In this document: piece by piece, positions 28,354 to 37,647 of the stretch
Layout of the letters: each line of letters begins with the position of its first letter
How positions within the stretch are numbered: the first letter of the stretch is position 1
Assembly: GCA_016716185.1 (NCBI GenBank)
Contig: JADJWV010000002.1
Span: forward strand, 2,270,501 to 2,334,500
Length of the DNA stretch: 64,000 nucleotides
From: Saprospiraceae bacterium
GTDB lineage: Bacteria > Bacteroidota > Bacteroidia > Chitinophagales > Saprospiraceae
Reading direction: 5' to 3'
Made by a program: the position numbers and the translations under genes
Notes under the pieces: generated by a model
The model's database searches: none
The model's input: only the letters and a program-made list of their open reading frames with translations
Told to the model about the DNA's origin: nothing

Positions 28354-29835
28354 ATGAAAAAACCAATTTTACAAATTGCTTTAGTGGTCCTGCTTAGTTT
28401 TCAACTGAGTTTTGGACAGAATGATTACGATAAAAACGCGTTGTCTATTAAACACGTATGGTTCAATTTTACTGCTCCCAATGAAGACGACAAGCAAATA
28501 TTCTCCGACCTTTCAAATGGCGTAGAATTAGGTTTTCACAGACAATATAGCAATCTGTTTTCATCGAGTCTGCCTTTGAGAATTGGTTCAGTTGCTCTTC
28601 CCAATTATAACGACGCTACCAAGAAAGTGACTTCTTATAGCAACGACAGGCTGTACGTAGGTCTGGATGCCCTGCTAAACCTTCATTTTTTTAAGGGTAA
28701 AGCCATTTCCCCATTTATTTATACAGGAGCTGGTGTGGTGGCACCTAATTTTGATTTCGACAATTTATATGCTCAGCTGCCATTGGGTTTAGGTTTTGAT
28801 ATCCGTCTTTCGCCAAAGGTGTTCCTCTCCGCACAATCCGATTACCGATTTGCTTTTGAAGATGGAAGAGACAGTTGGCAGCATGCTATTGGATTTAAAT
28901 TGGTCCTGCCCAGCAAAGACACAGACAATGATGGAATACCTGATAAAATAGACGAGTGCCCGACAGAATTCGGTACAGTCAACGGCTGTCCCGACAATGA
29001 TGGAGATGGCATTGCCAATAAAAGTGACCGCTGTGTTAACGAGCCTGGCGTTCCTGAGAATCAGGGTTGCCCGGCCGATCGCGACCGGGATGGCGTATAC
29101 GACCGGGATGACGATTGCCCGGATGTAGCCGGTACAGTCAAAGGTTGCCCTGATGCCGATAAAGATGGTGTTGCCGACAAAGACGACCGTTGTCCTAAAG
29201 ACCCGGGCAAACTTAAGGGTTGTCCGGATTCTGATGGGGATGGCGTGGCTGATATAGATGACAAATGTCCAAAAGTTCCTGGTCCGGCAAGCAACAATGG
29301 CTGTCCTCCTGACAGAGATAACGACGGTTTCCCGGATGCAACAGACCCATGCCCCGATCTGGCCGGCACCATTAATGGCTGTCCCGATACAGATGGAGAT
29401 GGTGTAACCGATAATGTCGATAAATGTCCAAATACCAAAGGGCCCGCATCCAATAACGGATGTCCTGAAATTAAAGTCGAAGACAAAAAGACCCTCGACA
29501 TTGCAATGCGCGCAGTTGAATTCAGAACCGGCACAGCGGTTCTCACTGGGAAATCATCAAAAATTCTGAACGATGTAGTCAATGTCCTCAATAAATACCC
29601 GGAAATGAACCTCAACATCGAAGGTCATACAGATGATATTGGAGATGATATGAAGAATTTAAAATTATCAATTAAAAGGGCTGAGTCCTGCAAAGCCTAT
29701 CTGATCAAGAAAGGCATAAAAGCTGAAAGACTTAATTCATCCGGTTATGGCGAATCCAGACCTATAGGAGACAATAAAACCAAAGAGGGAAGACAATCCA
29801 ACCGCAGAACAGAGTTCAATCCGGTTTGGAGATAA
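28354..29835 (+). CDS. OmpA-family protein with thrombospondin type 3 repeats
   Basis: Outer-membrane protein anchoring the envelope to peptidoglycan. Signal peptide ends LSFQLSFGQ (about residue 22). Residues 25-190 form a beta-barrel-like domain. About residues 190-375 hold seven or eight calcium-binding thrombospondin-3 units of the form DxDxDGxxDxxDxCP with GTVNGCP or GCPDSDGDG spacing. The OmpA domain follows, ending NIEGHTDDIGDDMKNLKLS and RQSNRRTEF. A strong terminator follows the gene, so it is a single-gene unit, probably highly expressed. Confidence 0.93.
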   Translation: MKKPILQIALVVLLSFQLSFGQNDYDKNALSIKHVWFNFTAPNEDDKQIFSDLSNGVELGFHRQYSNLFSSSLPLRIGSVALPNYNDATKKVTSYSNDRLYVGLDALLNLHFFKGKAISPFIYTGAGVVAPNFDFDNLYAQLPLGLGFDIRLSPKVFLSAQSDYRFAFEDGRDSWQHAIGFKLVLPSKDTDNDGIPDKIDECPTEFGTVNGCPDNDGDGIANKSDRCVNEPGVPENQGCPADRDRDGVYDRDDDCPDVAGTVKGCPDADKDGVADKDDRCPKDPGKLKGCPDSDGDGVADIDDKCPKVPGPASNNGCPPDRDNDGFPDATDPCPDLAGTINGCPDTDGDGVTDNVDKCPNTKGPASNNGCPEIKVEDKKTLDIAMRAVEFRTGTAVLTGKSSKILNDVVNVLNKYPEMNLNIEGHTDDIGDDMKNLKLSIKRAESCKAYLIKKGIKAERLNSSGYGESRPIGDNKTKEGRQSNRRTEFNPVWR

Positions 29836-29840
29836 AAGGT

Positions 29841-29866
29841 CAAAAGCCGGTTTTAAAAGGCTTTTG
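29841..29866 (+). terminator. Short hairpin just after OmpA-family stop
   Basis: CAAAAGCC (29841-29848) pairs perfectly with GGCTTTTG (29859-29866). There is no T run directly after it, so it may act as an RNA 3' stabiliser preceding the main terminator. Confidence 0.4.
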
Positions 29867-29887
29867 AAGCCCTCAGGAAAAAATAAT

Positions 29888-29928
29888 AAAGAGCCACTAC
29901 GGTAAATGAGACCGGGTGGCTCTTTTTT
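29888..29928 (+). terminator. Strong intrinsic terminator of OmpA-family gene
   Basis: AAAGAGCCAC (29888-29897) pairs with GTGGCTCTTT (29916-29925), with an inner CGGT/ACCG stem, and runs into TTTTTT. This is a textbook rho-independent terminator. Confidence 0.85.
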
Positions 29929-29995
29929 CTTGAAAACAGAGCCGGAAAAGCGAATTTTGAGGAATTAACGCGATATACCTTCCAATAATCTGAAC

Positions 29996-30025
29996 TTGGT
30001 CTTTTCAAAGCAGGTTATATCTTTG
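29996..30025 (+). promoter_or_regulatory. Promoter of 2-oxoacid oxidoreductase operon
   Basis: TTG at 29996-29998 and TATCTTTG at 30018-30025, separated by 19 bases, fit the Bacteroidota -33/-7 pattern upstream of the first operon gene. Confidence 0.5.
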
Positions 30026-30050
30026 TGGACTTTTAAAAATCCAAAACATT

Positions 30051-31838
30051 TTGCAAGCGACCGATATCAAGAACCCCGAATATTTTCACAAAGTCGTAGA
30101 TTGTCAGTATGCATGCCCGGCACATACTCCGGTACCTGAATACATCAGATTGATTGCTGCTGAAAAATACAGCGAAGCCTATATGATAAACTGGGAATCG
30201 AATGTATTTCCCGGTGTTCTGGGAAGAACCTGTGATCGACCCTGTGAACCGGCATGCAGAAGAGGCCGAATTGAAGAAGAACCCGTTGCCATTTGCAGGT
30301 TGAAACGCGTTGCCGCTGATTACAAAGGTGACGTTAAAAAATTCATGCCAAAAGGCCCATTTAAGCCAAACGGTAAGAAAATAGCCCTGATTGGCGCCGG
30401 CCCGGCCTCGCTTACGGTAGCACGCGATCTCGCACCATTGGGTTATGAACTCCATCTTTTTGATGAACAGGACCTGGGCGGAGGAATGATGCGAAGCCAA
30501 ATCCCTTCATTCAGATTGCCCGAAAAAGTGCTCAACGAAGAAGTGGATTATATACTCGACCTCGGTATTCAGACCCATTTTAAAAAATACGTGAATAGCC
30601 TCAAAGAAATCCTCGACCAGGATTACGATGCGGTATTCGTAGGCACCGGGGCGCCCAGAGGCAAAGATTTACCGGAATTACCAGGCAGGTGGGACAGCAA
30701 AAGCAATATCTACATCGGAATTGAATGGCTGGCCAGCGTGGCCTTTGAACACACCCATGCGATTGGAAAAAAAGTGATTGTAGTAGGTGGTGGGAATACG
30801 GCCATGGACTGCTGCAGAACTTCGCGAAGACTGGGAGGAGAAGAGGTCAAAGTGGTTGTGCGTAGCCCTTTTGCAGAAATGAAAGCTTCTCCCTGGGAAA
30901 AGGAAGACGCGATGCACGAAGACATTCCCATATTGGATTGTCATGTTCCGAAATCTTTTGTGGTCGAACAGGGCAAACTGAAAGGAATGACCTTTGAAAA
31001 AGTGGCAGTCAGCTACGACCAGGGTAAAAGAAAATTGCTGCCCACGGGAGAACCGGAGGTATTTATTGAAGCTGATGACGTTCTTCTGGCTATTGGACAA
31101 GAAAACAGTTTTCCCTGGATTGAAAGGGATCTGGGAATTCACTTCAATCAATGGGAGATGCCGGAAGTCAATGAAAAAACATTTCAATCCAGTTTGCCAA
31201 AGGTCTTTTTTGGTGGAGACGCAGCCCTTGGTCCGAAGAATGTCATTACTGCTGTAGCCCAAGGACATCAGGCAGCTGTTTCAATCGATTTGTTCTGTCA
31301 GGGAAAAGATCTCAACGACCGGTTACCACCCATGGTAAACCTGGTTTCGCAAAAAATGGGAATCCACGAATGGGCCTATGACAGTTCGGTTGTCGATGAT
31401 TTGCGGTTTGCCGTACCTCAGGCCGATAAAAGTTTAACCCTGAGAGACCGTAAAAAAGAGGTGGAGCTGGGCTTTGATCCTGCTGTAGCGTTTAAAGAAG
31501 CACAGCGCTGTCTGAATTGCGATGTACAGACTGTTTTTACCACTTCAAAATGTATTGAATGCGATGCCTGTATGGACATATGTCCTACATCCTGCATTTC
31601 ATTTGTTGAGAATGGCGAAGAGGATGAATTAAGAACCCGATTAAGCGCTCCAGCTAACAACCGTTCGCAAGACCTTTATATATCCGATTTACTCCCAACT
31701 ACCCGGGTTATGGTAAAAGATGAAGATGTATGTCTGCATTGCGGCTTATGTGCAGAAAGATGTCCTACCGCTGCCTGGGATATGCAAAAATATTTATATC
31801 AAGTTACAAAAGCAGGTTCATGCAAACACATCCTGTGA
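30051..31838 (+). CDS. GltD-like FAD/NAD(P) oxidoreductase with ferredoxin domain
   Basis: A 595-residue iron-sulfur flavoprotein of the glutamate-synthase small-subunit family. An N-terminal cysteine cluster (CQYACPAHTPVPEY, later CDRPCEPACRRG) binds Fe-S. IALIGAGPASLTVARDLA binds FAD, and VIVVGGGNTAMDCCRTSRRLG binds NAD(P). The C-terminus carries two 4Fe-4S motifs (CIECDACMDICPTSC and CLHCGLCAERCPTAAW). It overlaps the alpha subunit gene by 19 bases, so I infer it passes electrons between NAD(P)H and the 2-oxoacid oxidoreductase or its ferredoxin. The start is a TTG at 30051; no ATG is better placed. Confidence 0.9.
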   Translation: MQATDIKNPEYFHKVVDCQYACPAHTPVPEYIRLIAAEKYSEAYMINWESNVFPGVLGRTCDRPCEPACRRGRIEEEPVAICRLKRVAADYKGDVKKFMPKGPFKPNGKKIALIGAGPASLTVARDLAPLGYELHLFDEQDLGGGMMRSQIPSFRLPEKVLNEEVDYILDLGIQTHFKKYVNSLKEILDQDYDAVFVGTGAPRGKDLPELPGRWDSKSNIYIGIEWLASVAFEHTHAIGKKVIVVGGGNTAMDCCRTSRRLGGEEVKVVVRSPFAEMKASPWEKEDAMHEDIPILDCHVPKSFVVEQGKLKGMTFEKVAVSYDQGKRKLLPTGEPEVFIEADDVLLAIGQENSFPWIERDLGIHFNQWEMPEVNEKTFQSSLPKVFFGGDAALGPKNVITAVAQGHQAAVSIDLFCQGKDLNDRLPPMVNLVSQKMGIHEWAYDSSVVDDLRFAVPQADKSLTLRDRKKEVELGFDPAVAFKEAQRCLNCDVQTVFTTSKCIECDACMDICPTSCISFVENGEEDELRTRLSAPANNRSQDLYISDLLPTTRVMVKDEDVCLHCGLCAERCPTAAWDMQKYLYQVTKAGSCKHIL

Positions 31839-33676
31839 TCAACGATTTTGTAGTTCGCTTTGCTAACGTAAATGGCACCGGAAGTGCCAGTGCCAATAAT
31901 ATGTTTGCCAAAGCTATATTCCGGATGGGTATTCCGGTCACACCAAAAAATATTTTCCCATCAAATATTCAGGGATTACCAACATGGTATGAAGTTCGGG
32001 TAAGCGAGAAAGGATATCTGGGAAGAAGGGAAGGAATAGATATCATGGTTTGTGTCAACCCTCAAAGCATGAAAGCAGACATTGCCGGTTTAAAATCCGG
32101 TTCTTATTTTATTTATGACAACACCAAACCGCTTCATAAAGAATTTATCCGCGACGATGTAAATTACATCGGCATTCCTCTTACAGAAATTACTCAAAGG
32201 GAATATTCAGATCCAAGACAAAGGTTGTTGTTTAAAAACATCATTTACGTAGGTGCCATGTCGGCATTGATTGATCTCGACATGGATGTTTTGAAACAAA
32301 TCATCGCCGAACAATTTCAAGGAAAAGAAAAACTTATCGCTCCGAATCACAAAGCTCTGGAGTTAGGTAGCCAATACATCCGGGATCATTACAGCTTTCC
32401 GTTGAGATACAGACTCGAACGCCGGGATTTATTGAAAGATAAAATTTTATTTGAAGGAAATGCAGCCTGTGCTTTAGGCGCCATCTTTGGAGGAGCAACG
32501 GTAGCAGCCTGGTATCCGATTACACCTTCTACTTCAGTAGTGGATGCCTTCAGCGAATATGCCGGGAAATTCAGAGTGGATGCTCAAACCGGAAAAAACA
32601 ACTATGCTATTTTACAAGCTGAGGATGAGCTTTCAGCAATCGGTGTGGTCATCGGAGCCATGTGGAACGGTGCAAGAGCTTTCACAGCCACCAGCGGCCC
32701 AGGCGTCTCTCTGATGCAGGAATTTTTGGGCTTGGCTTATTTCGCAGAAGTGCCAGCAGTCCTAATTAACGTTCAGAGAACCGGCCCTTCCACAGGAATG
32801 CCCACCAGAACACAACAATCCGACATCCTGAGTGCAGCATATGCATCGCATGGAGATACTAAACATGTATTAGTCATTCCCTCTACACCCAAAGAATGTT
32901 TTGAAATGACCCGTGAAGCATTTGACCTGGCAGATCAATTGCAAACACCGGTAATTGTCATGTCGGATCTGGATCTGGGGATGAATGATCACATCAGCGA
33001 GCCCCTATCTATCGACGAAAAATATACGTTTAAAAGAGGAAAAGTTCTGTCTGCTGCTGAATTGGAAAACATAGATCGTTTTGGACGTTATCTGGATGTT
33101 GACCATGATGGGATTAGTTACAGAACCATTCCGGGAACGCACCCTACCAGAGGCATGTACTTCACCCGAGGCTCCTCCAGAGATGAATATGCAGTTTATA
33201 CAGAAGACGGGGCAGCTTATAAAAGAAACATGGACCGGTTAAGTAAAAAATGGGAAACTATTAAGTCATATGTCCCGGGTCCGGAAATCTATCAAACGGA
33301 AAATACCGCTGAAATTGGAATGATATTCTTTGGAACTTCCGTCTATTCTGCGCTCGAAGCCAAAGAAAATCTTTCCTCACAAGGTATTGCCATGGATGCG
33401 ATGCGTATAAAATCATTTCCTTTTAATGACGAGGTTTCTGATTTCATTTCATCTCACCGCAAAATATTTGTGATCGAACAAAACCGGGATGCCCAGATGA
33501 GGAGTTTGCTGATCAATGAACTTGAAATCAATCCTGAAAAACTGATCCGCGTGCTCAACTACGATGGATTACCCATTACTGCGCATCACATCGAATCGCA
33601 AATTGCAAAGCAACTCGAAGTAAAGCCAGGATCATCCAAATCAAATGCAGGATCTACTTCCATTCCCGTTTCATAA
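31820..33676 (+). CDS. korA: 2-oxoacid:ferredoxin oxidoreductase alpha subunit
   Basis: Pyrimidine-binding half of a thiamine-diphosphate 2-oxoacid:acceptor oxidoreductase, probably 2-oxoglutarate:ferredoxin oxidoreductase. From the ATG at 31820 the 618-residue protein starts with a gamma-type domain (VRFANVNGTGSASANNMFAKA, residues 10-190). It then has the alpha domain with GNAACALGAIFGG, WYPITPSTSVVDAF, AEDELSAIGVVIGA and ATSGPGVSLMQEF. The fused gamma-alpha layout is typical of KorA. Substrate preference between pyruvate and 2-oxoglutarate cannot be fixed from sequence by eye. Confidence 0.9.
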   Translation: MQTHPVINDFVVRFANVNGTGSASANNMFAKAIFRMGIPVTPKNIFPSNIQGLPTWYEVRVSEKGYLGRREGIDIMVCVNPQSMKADIAGLKSGSYFIYDNTKPLHKEFIRDDVNYIGIPLTEITQREYSDPRQRLLFKNIIYVGAMSALIDLDMDVLKQIIAEQFQGKEKLIAPNHKALELGSQYIRDHYSFPLRYRLERRDLLKDKILFEGNAACALGAIFGGATVAAWYPITPSTSVVDAFSEYAGKFRVDAQTGKNNYAILQAEDELSAIGVVIGAMWNGARAFTATSGPGVSLMQEFLGLAYFAEVPAVLINVQRTGPSTGMPTRTQQSDILSAAYASHGDTKHVLVIPSTPKECFEMTREAFDLADQLQTPVIVMSDLDLGMNDHISEPLSIDEKYTFKRGKVLSAAELENIDRFGRYLDVDHDGISYRTIPGTHPTRGMYFTRGSSRDEYAVYTEDGAAYKRNMDRLSKKWETIKSYVPGPEIYQTENTAEIGMIFFGTSVYSALEAKENLSSQGIAMDAMRIKSFPFNDEVSDFISSHRKIFVIEQNRDAQMRSLLINELEINPEKLIRVLNYDGLPITAHHIESQIAKQLEVKPGSSKSNAGSTSIPVS

Positions 33677-33686
33677 TTTTTAGAAA

Positions 33687-34739
33687 ATGAGTTTTCAAAG
33701 ACCAAATTTCAGACATCCCGAATTGCCTTTAAATGATTTGGGATACCGCCGTAAAGATTACGAAGGTTCTATATCCACCTTGTGCGCTGGATGTGGCCAT
33801 GATTCCATAGGCGGCGCTTTGATTCAGGCGTGTTTTGAATTGAATATTGAACCGCATAAGCTTGCTAAATTATCGGGTATTGGTTGCAGTTCAAAAACAC
33901 CTGCATATTTTTTAGGAAATTCTCATGGATTTAATTCGGTGCATGGTCGAATGCCATCTGTTGCCACAGGAGCCAACCTTGCTAACAGAGATCTTATTTA
34001 TTTAGGGGTTTCAGGAGATGGTGACACGGCTTCAATCGGTATGGGGCAATTTGTTCATCTCATCCGCAGAAATTTGAATATCACTTATATAGTTATGAAC
34101 AACGGCTGTTATGGGCTCACCAAAGGTCAGGATTCTGCTACTGCAGATAAAGGATCAAAAAGTAAGGCCGGCAGTGTCAACGAATTTCAAAATATCGACC
34201 TTCCAGGATTAGCCATTGAGTTGGGGGCTGGATTTGTCGCGCGCAGCTTTTCCGGAGATAAGTTGCAATTGATCCCGCTGATCAAAGCAGCATTAGCGCA
34301 TCCGGGTTTTGCATTGATCGATGTGATCTCTCCCTGTGTTACATTCAACAACAATGTAGGTTCCACAAAATCCTACGATTACGTCCGGCAACACATAGAT
34401 ATGACTGCAACCATTGATTTCACTCCTCCTGCCGAAGAAATCAAGGCACAATATTCAGAAGGTTCGAGTCTGCAGTTAGAAATGCACGATGGGTCACACA
34501 TCCAACTCCGAAAACTCCAGAAGGGCTGGGATCCCACAAAAAAAGATTCTGCAGTCCATGCACTTCACGAAGCCGCTGCCCAGGGAGAAATTCTTACAGG
34601 TCTTATCTATATCAATGAAGATCAGGAAGATCTCCACCAATTGCTCAATACTTCCACGCGTCCTTTAAACAAGCTCAATGAAGCTGATCTTTTGCCGAAT
34701 CCTACTGTTTTGGAAGCGTTGAATTCAAGTTTCAGATAA
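33687..34739 (+). CDS. korB: 2-oxoacid:ferredoxin oxidoreductase beta subunit
   Basis: Thiamine-diphosphate-binding subunit that works with the alpha subunit encoded 10 bases upstream. It has CAGCGHDSIGGAL near residue 33, GIGCSSKTPAYF, and the TPP/Mg motif GDGDTASIGMGQ followed by NITYIVMNNGCYGLTKGQ. Length 350 residues is normal for KorB. The arrangement of flavoprotein, alpha and beta suggests a full complex linking 2-oxoacid oxidation to ferredoxin and NAD(P)H. Confidence 0.92.
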   Translation: MSFQRPNFRHPELPLNDLGYRRKDYEGSISTLCAGCGHDSIGGALIQACFELNIEPHKLAKLSGIGCSSKTPAYFLGNSHGFNSVHGRMPSVATGANLANRDLIYLGVSGDGDTASIGMGQFVHLIRRNLNITYIVMNNGCYGLTKGQDSATADKGSKSKAGSVNEFQNIDLPGLAIELGAGFVARSFSGDKLQLIPLIKAALAHPGFALIDVISPCVTFNNNVGSTKSYDYVRQHIDMTATIDFTPPAEEIKAQYSEGSSLQLEMHDGSHIQLRKLQKGWDPTKKDSAVHALHEAAAQGEILTGLIYINEDQEDLHQLLNTSTRPLNKLNEADLLPNPTVLEALNSSFR

Positions 34740-34832
34740 TTTTCAATGCTGCAATTTAGGATTTGGTAGAATCGTTTAAAATTGTAACAGGCAAAACCCG
34801 ATTCAACTTCCTGTTCCCGTATTTAACATATA

Positions 34833-34861
34833 TTGAAAAATGCCGCGAATTTGTATTTTTG
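34833..34861 (+). promoter_or_regulatory. Promoter upstream of YfhO gene
   Basis: TTG at 34833-34835 and TATTTTTG at 34854-34861, 18 bases apart, 42 bases before the ATG. Confidence 0.45.
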
Positions 34862-34903
34862 ACGGTTACTAGTCCTGATTTTCACTTCACATAATTTACG
34901 ATA

Positions 34904-37402
34904 ATGCAGAACCCGTTATTGAAAAAATTCTTACCACATTGCATCAGTATTGGATTATTTATTTTGATCATATCCTACTTCTTTTTACCTCATTGGCAGG
35001 GGAAAGTTTTCCAACAGGGTGATGTTACTTCCTGGCAGGGATCTGCAGCTGAAATCCTGGACCACAATAAAAAACATCCGGATGATCCGGCATTATGGAC
35101 AGGAAGTATGTTCAGCGGGATGCCTTCTTATCAGATTGCAACTCCCACCCATTACAATTTGTTGAATTATGTGCAAACGATTCTGACGCTTGGTTTTCTT
35201 ACCGGACCCATAGCTATTTTTTTTCTTTGTGCAATTTCATTTTATATTTTTTATCTGGTACTAGGTTTATCTGTTCCCCTCGCTTTCACAGGAAGTCTGG
35301 CAACTTTTTTAATAACAGGAAATTTTATTGTTTGGGAAGCAGGCCATTTGCCTAAACTGGTTGTCCTTGCCATGGCAGGATTTATTATGGCAGGCATCAT
35401 TGTTTCCTACCGTGGAAAATATTTAAGAGGCGGAGCGCTGTTTGCATTGGGTATGGGCATCAATATTCTGAATAACCACGTGCAAATGAGTTATTACTTA
35501 TTCTTGCTGACCCTCCCCTTAATTATTTCATATGCATACTTTCATTTCAGGGATGGAAATTTTAAAAATTTTCTGATTCCTTCTGCGATGATGTCAGGTT
35601 TGTTGGTATTGGCATTTTTATCTTCGGCAAGTTCAATATTGCCAACTTATGAATATGCCAAAGAAACCATGCGGGGTGGACATATTCTTGCTGAAAGAGC
35701 AGACAACAATCAGGCAGATGTCAATAAAGCAGGATTGCAATGGGATTATGCAATGAATTGGAGTAATGGAACCCAGGATATATTGGCTTGCCTTATACCC
35801 GGAGCCGCTGGCGGAGGCACCTCAGAACCTGCAGGTTCAAATTCTGCAACAGCAAAAGAATTACGCAAAAAAGGATATCAGGCACCCAAAAGATTTCAGG
35901 CTCCTTTATATTGGGGCTCCCTTCCATTTACCAGCGGACCTTTTTATTTTGGCGCTATCGTATGCTTCCTTTTTGTTTTGGGATTGTTTATTCTCAAAGG
36001 CCCGCTAAAATGGTGGATTGCTTCGGCAGTTACATTTGGCTTATTGTTGTCAATGGGCAAAAATTTTGAGATCCTCAATAAATTGATGTTTGATTTTGTA
36101 CCCTTGTATAGTAAATTCAGGGCTCCCAGTAGCGTGTTATCTGTCGTTTCGTATTTTGTTCCTGTTTTATCCATGTTGGCACTTTACGAATGGAATAAAA
36201 AAGAATTGGCAGCAGATCGGTTGCAAAAAAGTTTGTACTACAGTGCGGGTATTACAGGTGGGCTATGTCTTTTATTAGCCCTGATGGGTGGCAGTCTATT
36301 CAGTTTTGAACATCCTTCAGATCCCAATTACGTCAATCAGGGACTTAGTTTACCCGCATTGATTGAAGACCGAAAGAATTTATTGCAGTCAGATTCCTTC
36401 AGATCGTTTTTGTTTATTCTTTTAGGCGCATCAGCATTATGGTTGCATTTAAAAAATAAACTAAACAGTAAATTTCTTGCCGTAGCCATAGCTGTACTTA
36501 TTTGTTTCGATTTCGGCACCGTTGCAACCAGATATGTCCATAAGGATGATTTTGTCAGTAAATCCAAGAAAGACGCTACTCAAAAACCAAGGGCGGTTGA
36601 CCAACAAATTTTAAACGACAAATCGTATCACCGCGTACTGGATTTAACTGTAAACACCTTTAACAGCTCCATACCGTCGTTCCATCACAAACACGTCGGT
36701 GGATATCATCCAGCCAAATTACAGAGGTACCAGGATATGATCGATCACCACCTCGATCGCGAAATTCAACAACTGAGCAGCCAGTTGCAAACTGCACAGT
36801 CCGACTCTGCAGTAATGCAAATATTACAAGGCTTGAAAGTGATGAATATGTTGAATACAAAGTATTTTATTCTGGGCCAACCGGGTAAGGAAGTTAGTCT
36901 TCCAAATGCATCCGCAAACGGTCCTGTTTGGTTTGTTGAAGACATTAATTATGTAAAAACTCCGGATGAAGAAATTGAATCGATCCGCAATATAGATCCT
37001 AAACGAACAGCCATTGTTCATGAAGAATTTAAAGATCAATTAAAAATGATCACAGCTGATCCCACGGCCACAATTCAATGCACCGCTTATTCACCCAATA
37101 AACTTACCTACAAATCAAGTACCTCGACAAATCAACTTGCCGTGTTTTCTGAAGTTTGGTACGGTCCTGACCTGGGTTGGAAAATGTATATCGATGGCAA
37201 AGAAACTGATTTAATAAGGGCTAATTACATTTTAAGAGCAGCAGTGATTCCTTCCGGTTCACACGAAATCGTCATGGAATTTAAACCCAGATCATTTATG
37301 CTGGGTAAAACACTCTCCATGTTATGTTCCTTGTTAATCATTCTGTTTATTGGCTTTGTGTTGTACAAAGAAATAAAAATGCCAGACACAGAATTAAAGT
37401 GA
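34904..37402 (+). CDS. YfhO-family polytopic membrane protein
   Basis: An 832-residue membrane protein with about 11-12 hydrophobic segments in residues 10-500, a large soluble region (about 520-790) and one or two C-terminal helices. The N-terminal phrase FLPHWQGKVFQQGDVTSWQG and the following LWTGSMFSGMPSYQ mark the YfhO/GT-C-like family in Bacteroidota, thought to move sugars to surface polymers or lipoteichoic acid. The loop between helices 1 and 2 carries the family's conserved acidic residue. Lies just left of the polysaccharide genes. Exact reaction unknown. Confidence 0.85.
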   Translation: MQNPLLKKFLPHCISIGLFILIISYFFLPHWQGKVFQQGDVTSWQGSAAEILDHNKKHPDDPALWTGSMFSGMPSYQIATPTHYNLLNYVQTILTLGFLTGPIAIFFLCAISFYIFYLVLGLSVPLAFTGSLATFLITGNFIVWEAGHLPKLVVLAMAGFIMAGIIVSYRGKYLRGGALFALGMGINILNNHVQMSYYLFLLTLPLIISYAYFHFRDGNFKNFLIPSAMMSGLLVLAFLSSASSILPTYEYAKETMRGGHILAERADNNQADVNKAGLQWDYAMNWSNGTQDILACLIPGAAGGGTSEPAGSNSATAKELRKKGYQAPKRFQAPLYWGSLPFTSGPFYFGAIVCFLFVLGLFILKGPLKWWIASAVTFGLLLSMGKNFEILNKLMFDFVPLYSKFRAPSSVLSVVSYFVPVLSMLALYEWNKKELAADRLQKSLYYSAGITGGLCLLLALMGGSLFSFEHPSDPNYVNQGLSLPALIEDRKNLLQSDSFRSFLFILLGASALWLHLKNKLNSKFLAVAIAVLICFDFGTVATRYVHKDDFVSKSKKDATQKPRAVDQQILNDKSYHRVLDLTVNTFNSSIPSFHHKHVGGYHPAKLQRYQDMIDHHLDREIQQLSSQLQTAQSDSAVMQILQGLKVMNMLNTKYFILGQPGKEVSLPNASANGPVWFVEDINYVKTPDEEIESIRNIDPKRTAIVHEEFKDQLKMITADPTATIQCTAYSPNKLTYKSSTSTNQLAVFSEVWYGPDLGWKMYIDGKETDLIRANYILRAAVIPSGSHEIVMEFKPRSFMLGKTLSMLCSLLIILFIGFVLYKEIKMPDTELK

Positions 37403-37647
37403 ATGATCCGGATCTTCTGATACAGCGTTCAATCAGGCCTTTTTCATTTTTGCTTCAAGAAATGAAAACAAATAAAATAGCTTCAGTTCAGCTGCATTGC
37501 AGTTGATTTACCAAGCAGACCCTTGCGGATTTTATCCGATTCCTGGAGAATTCATATAGCAAGACAAAAAAATGCAAATGAAAGAAGATTTTGAATTTAT
37601 AAACGGATTCCTTGTAATGACAACAAAACAATGTACTTTCCTAATTT

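Noticed and set aside
37403..37647. Gene between YfhO and the glycosyltransferase
   Set aside because: Only short frames with no start context or domain; nothing supportable seen in these 245 bases.
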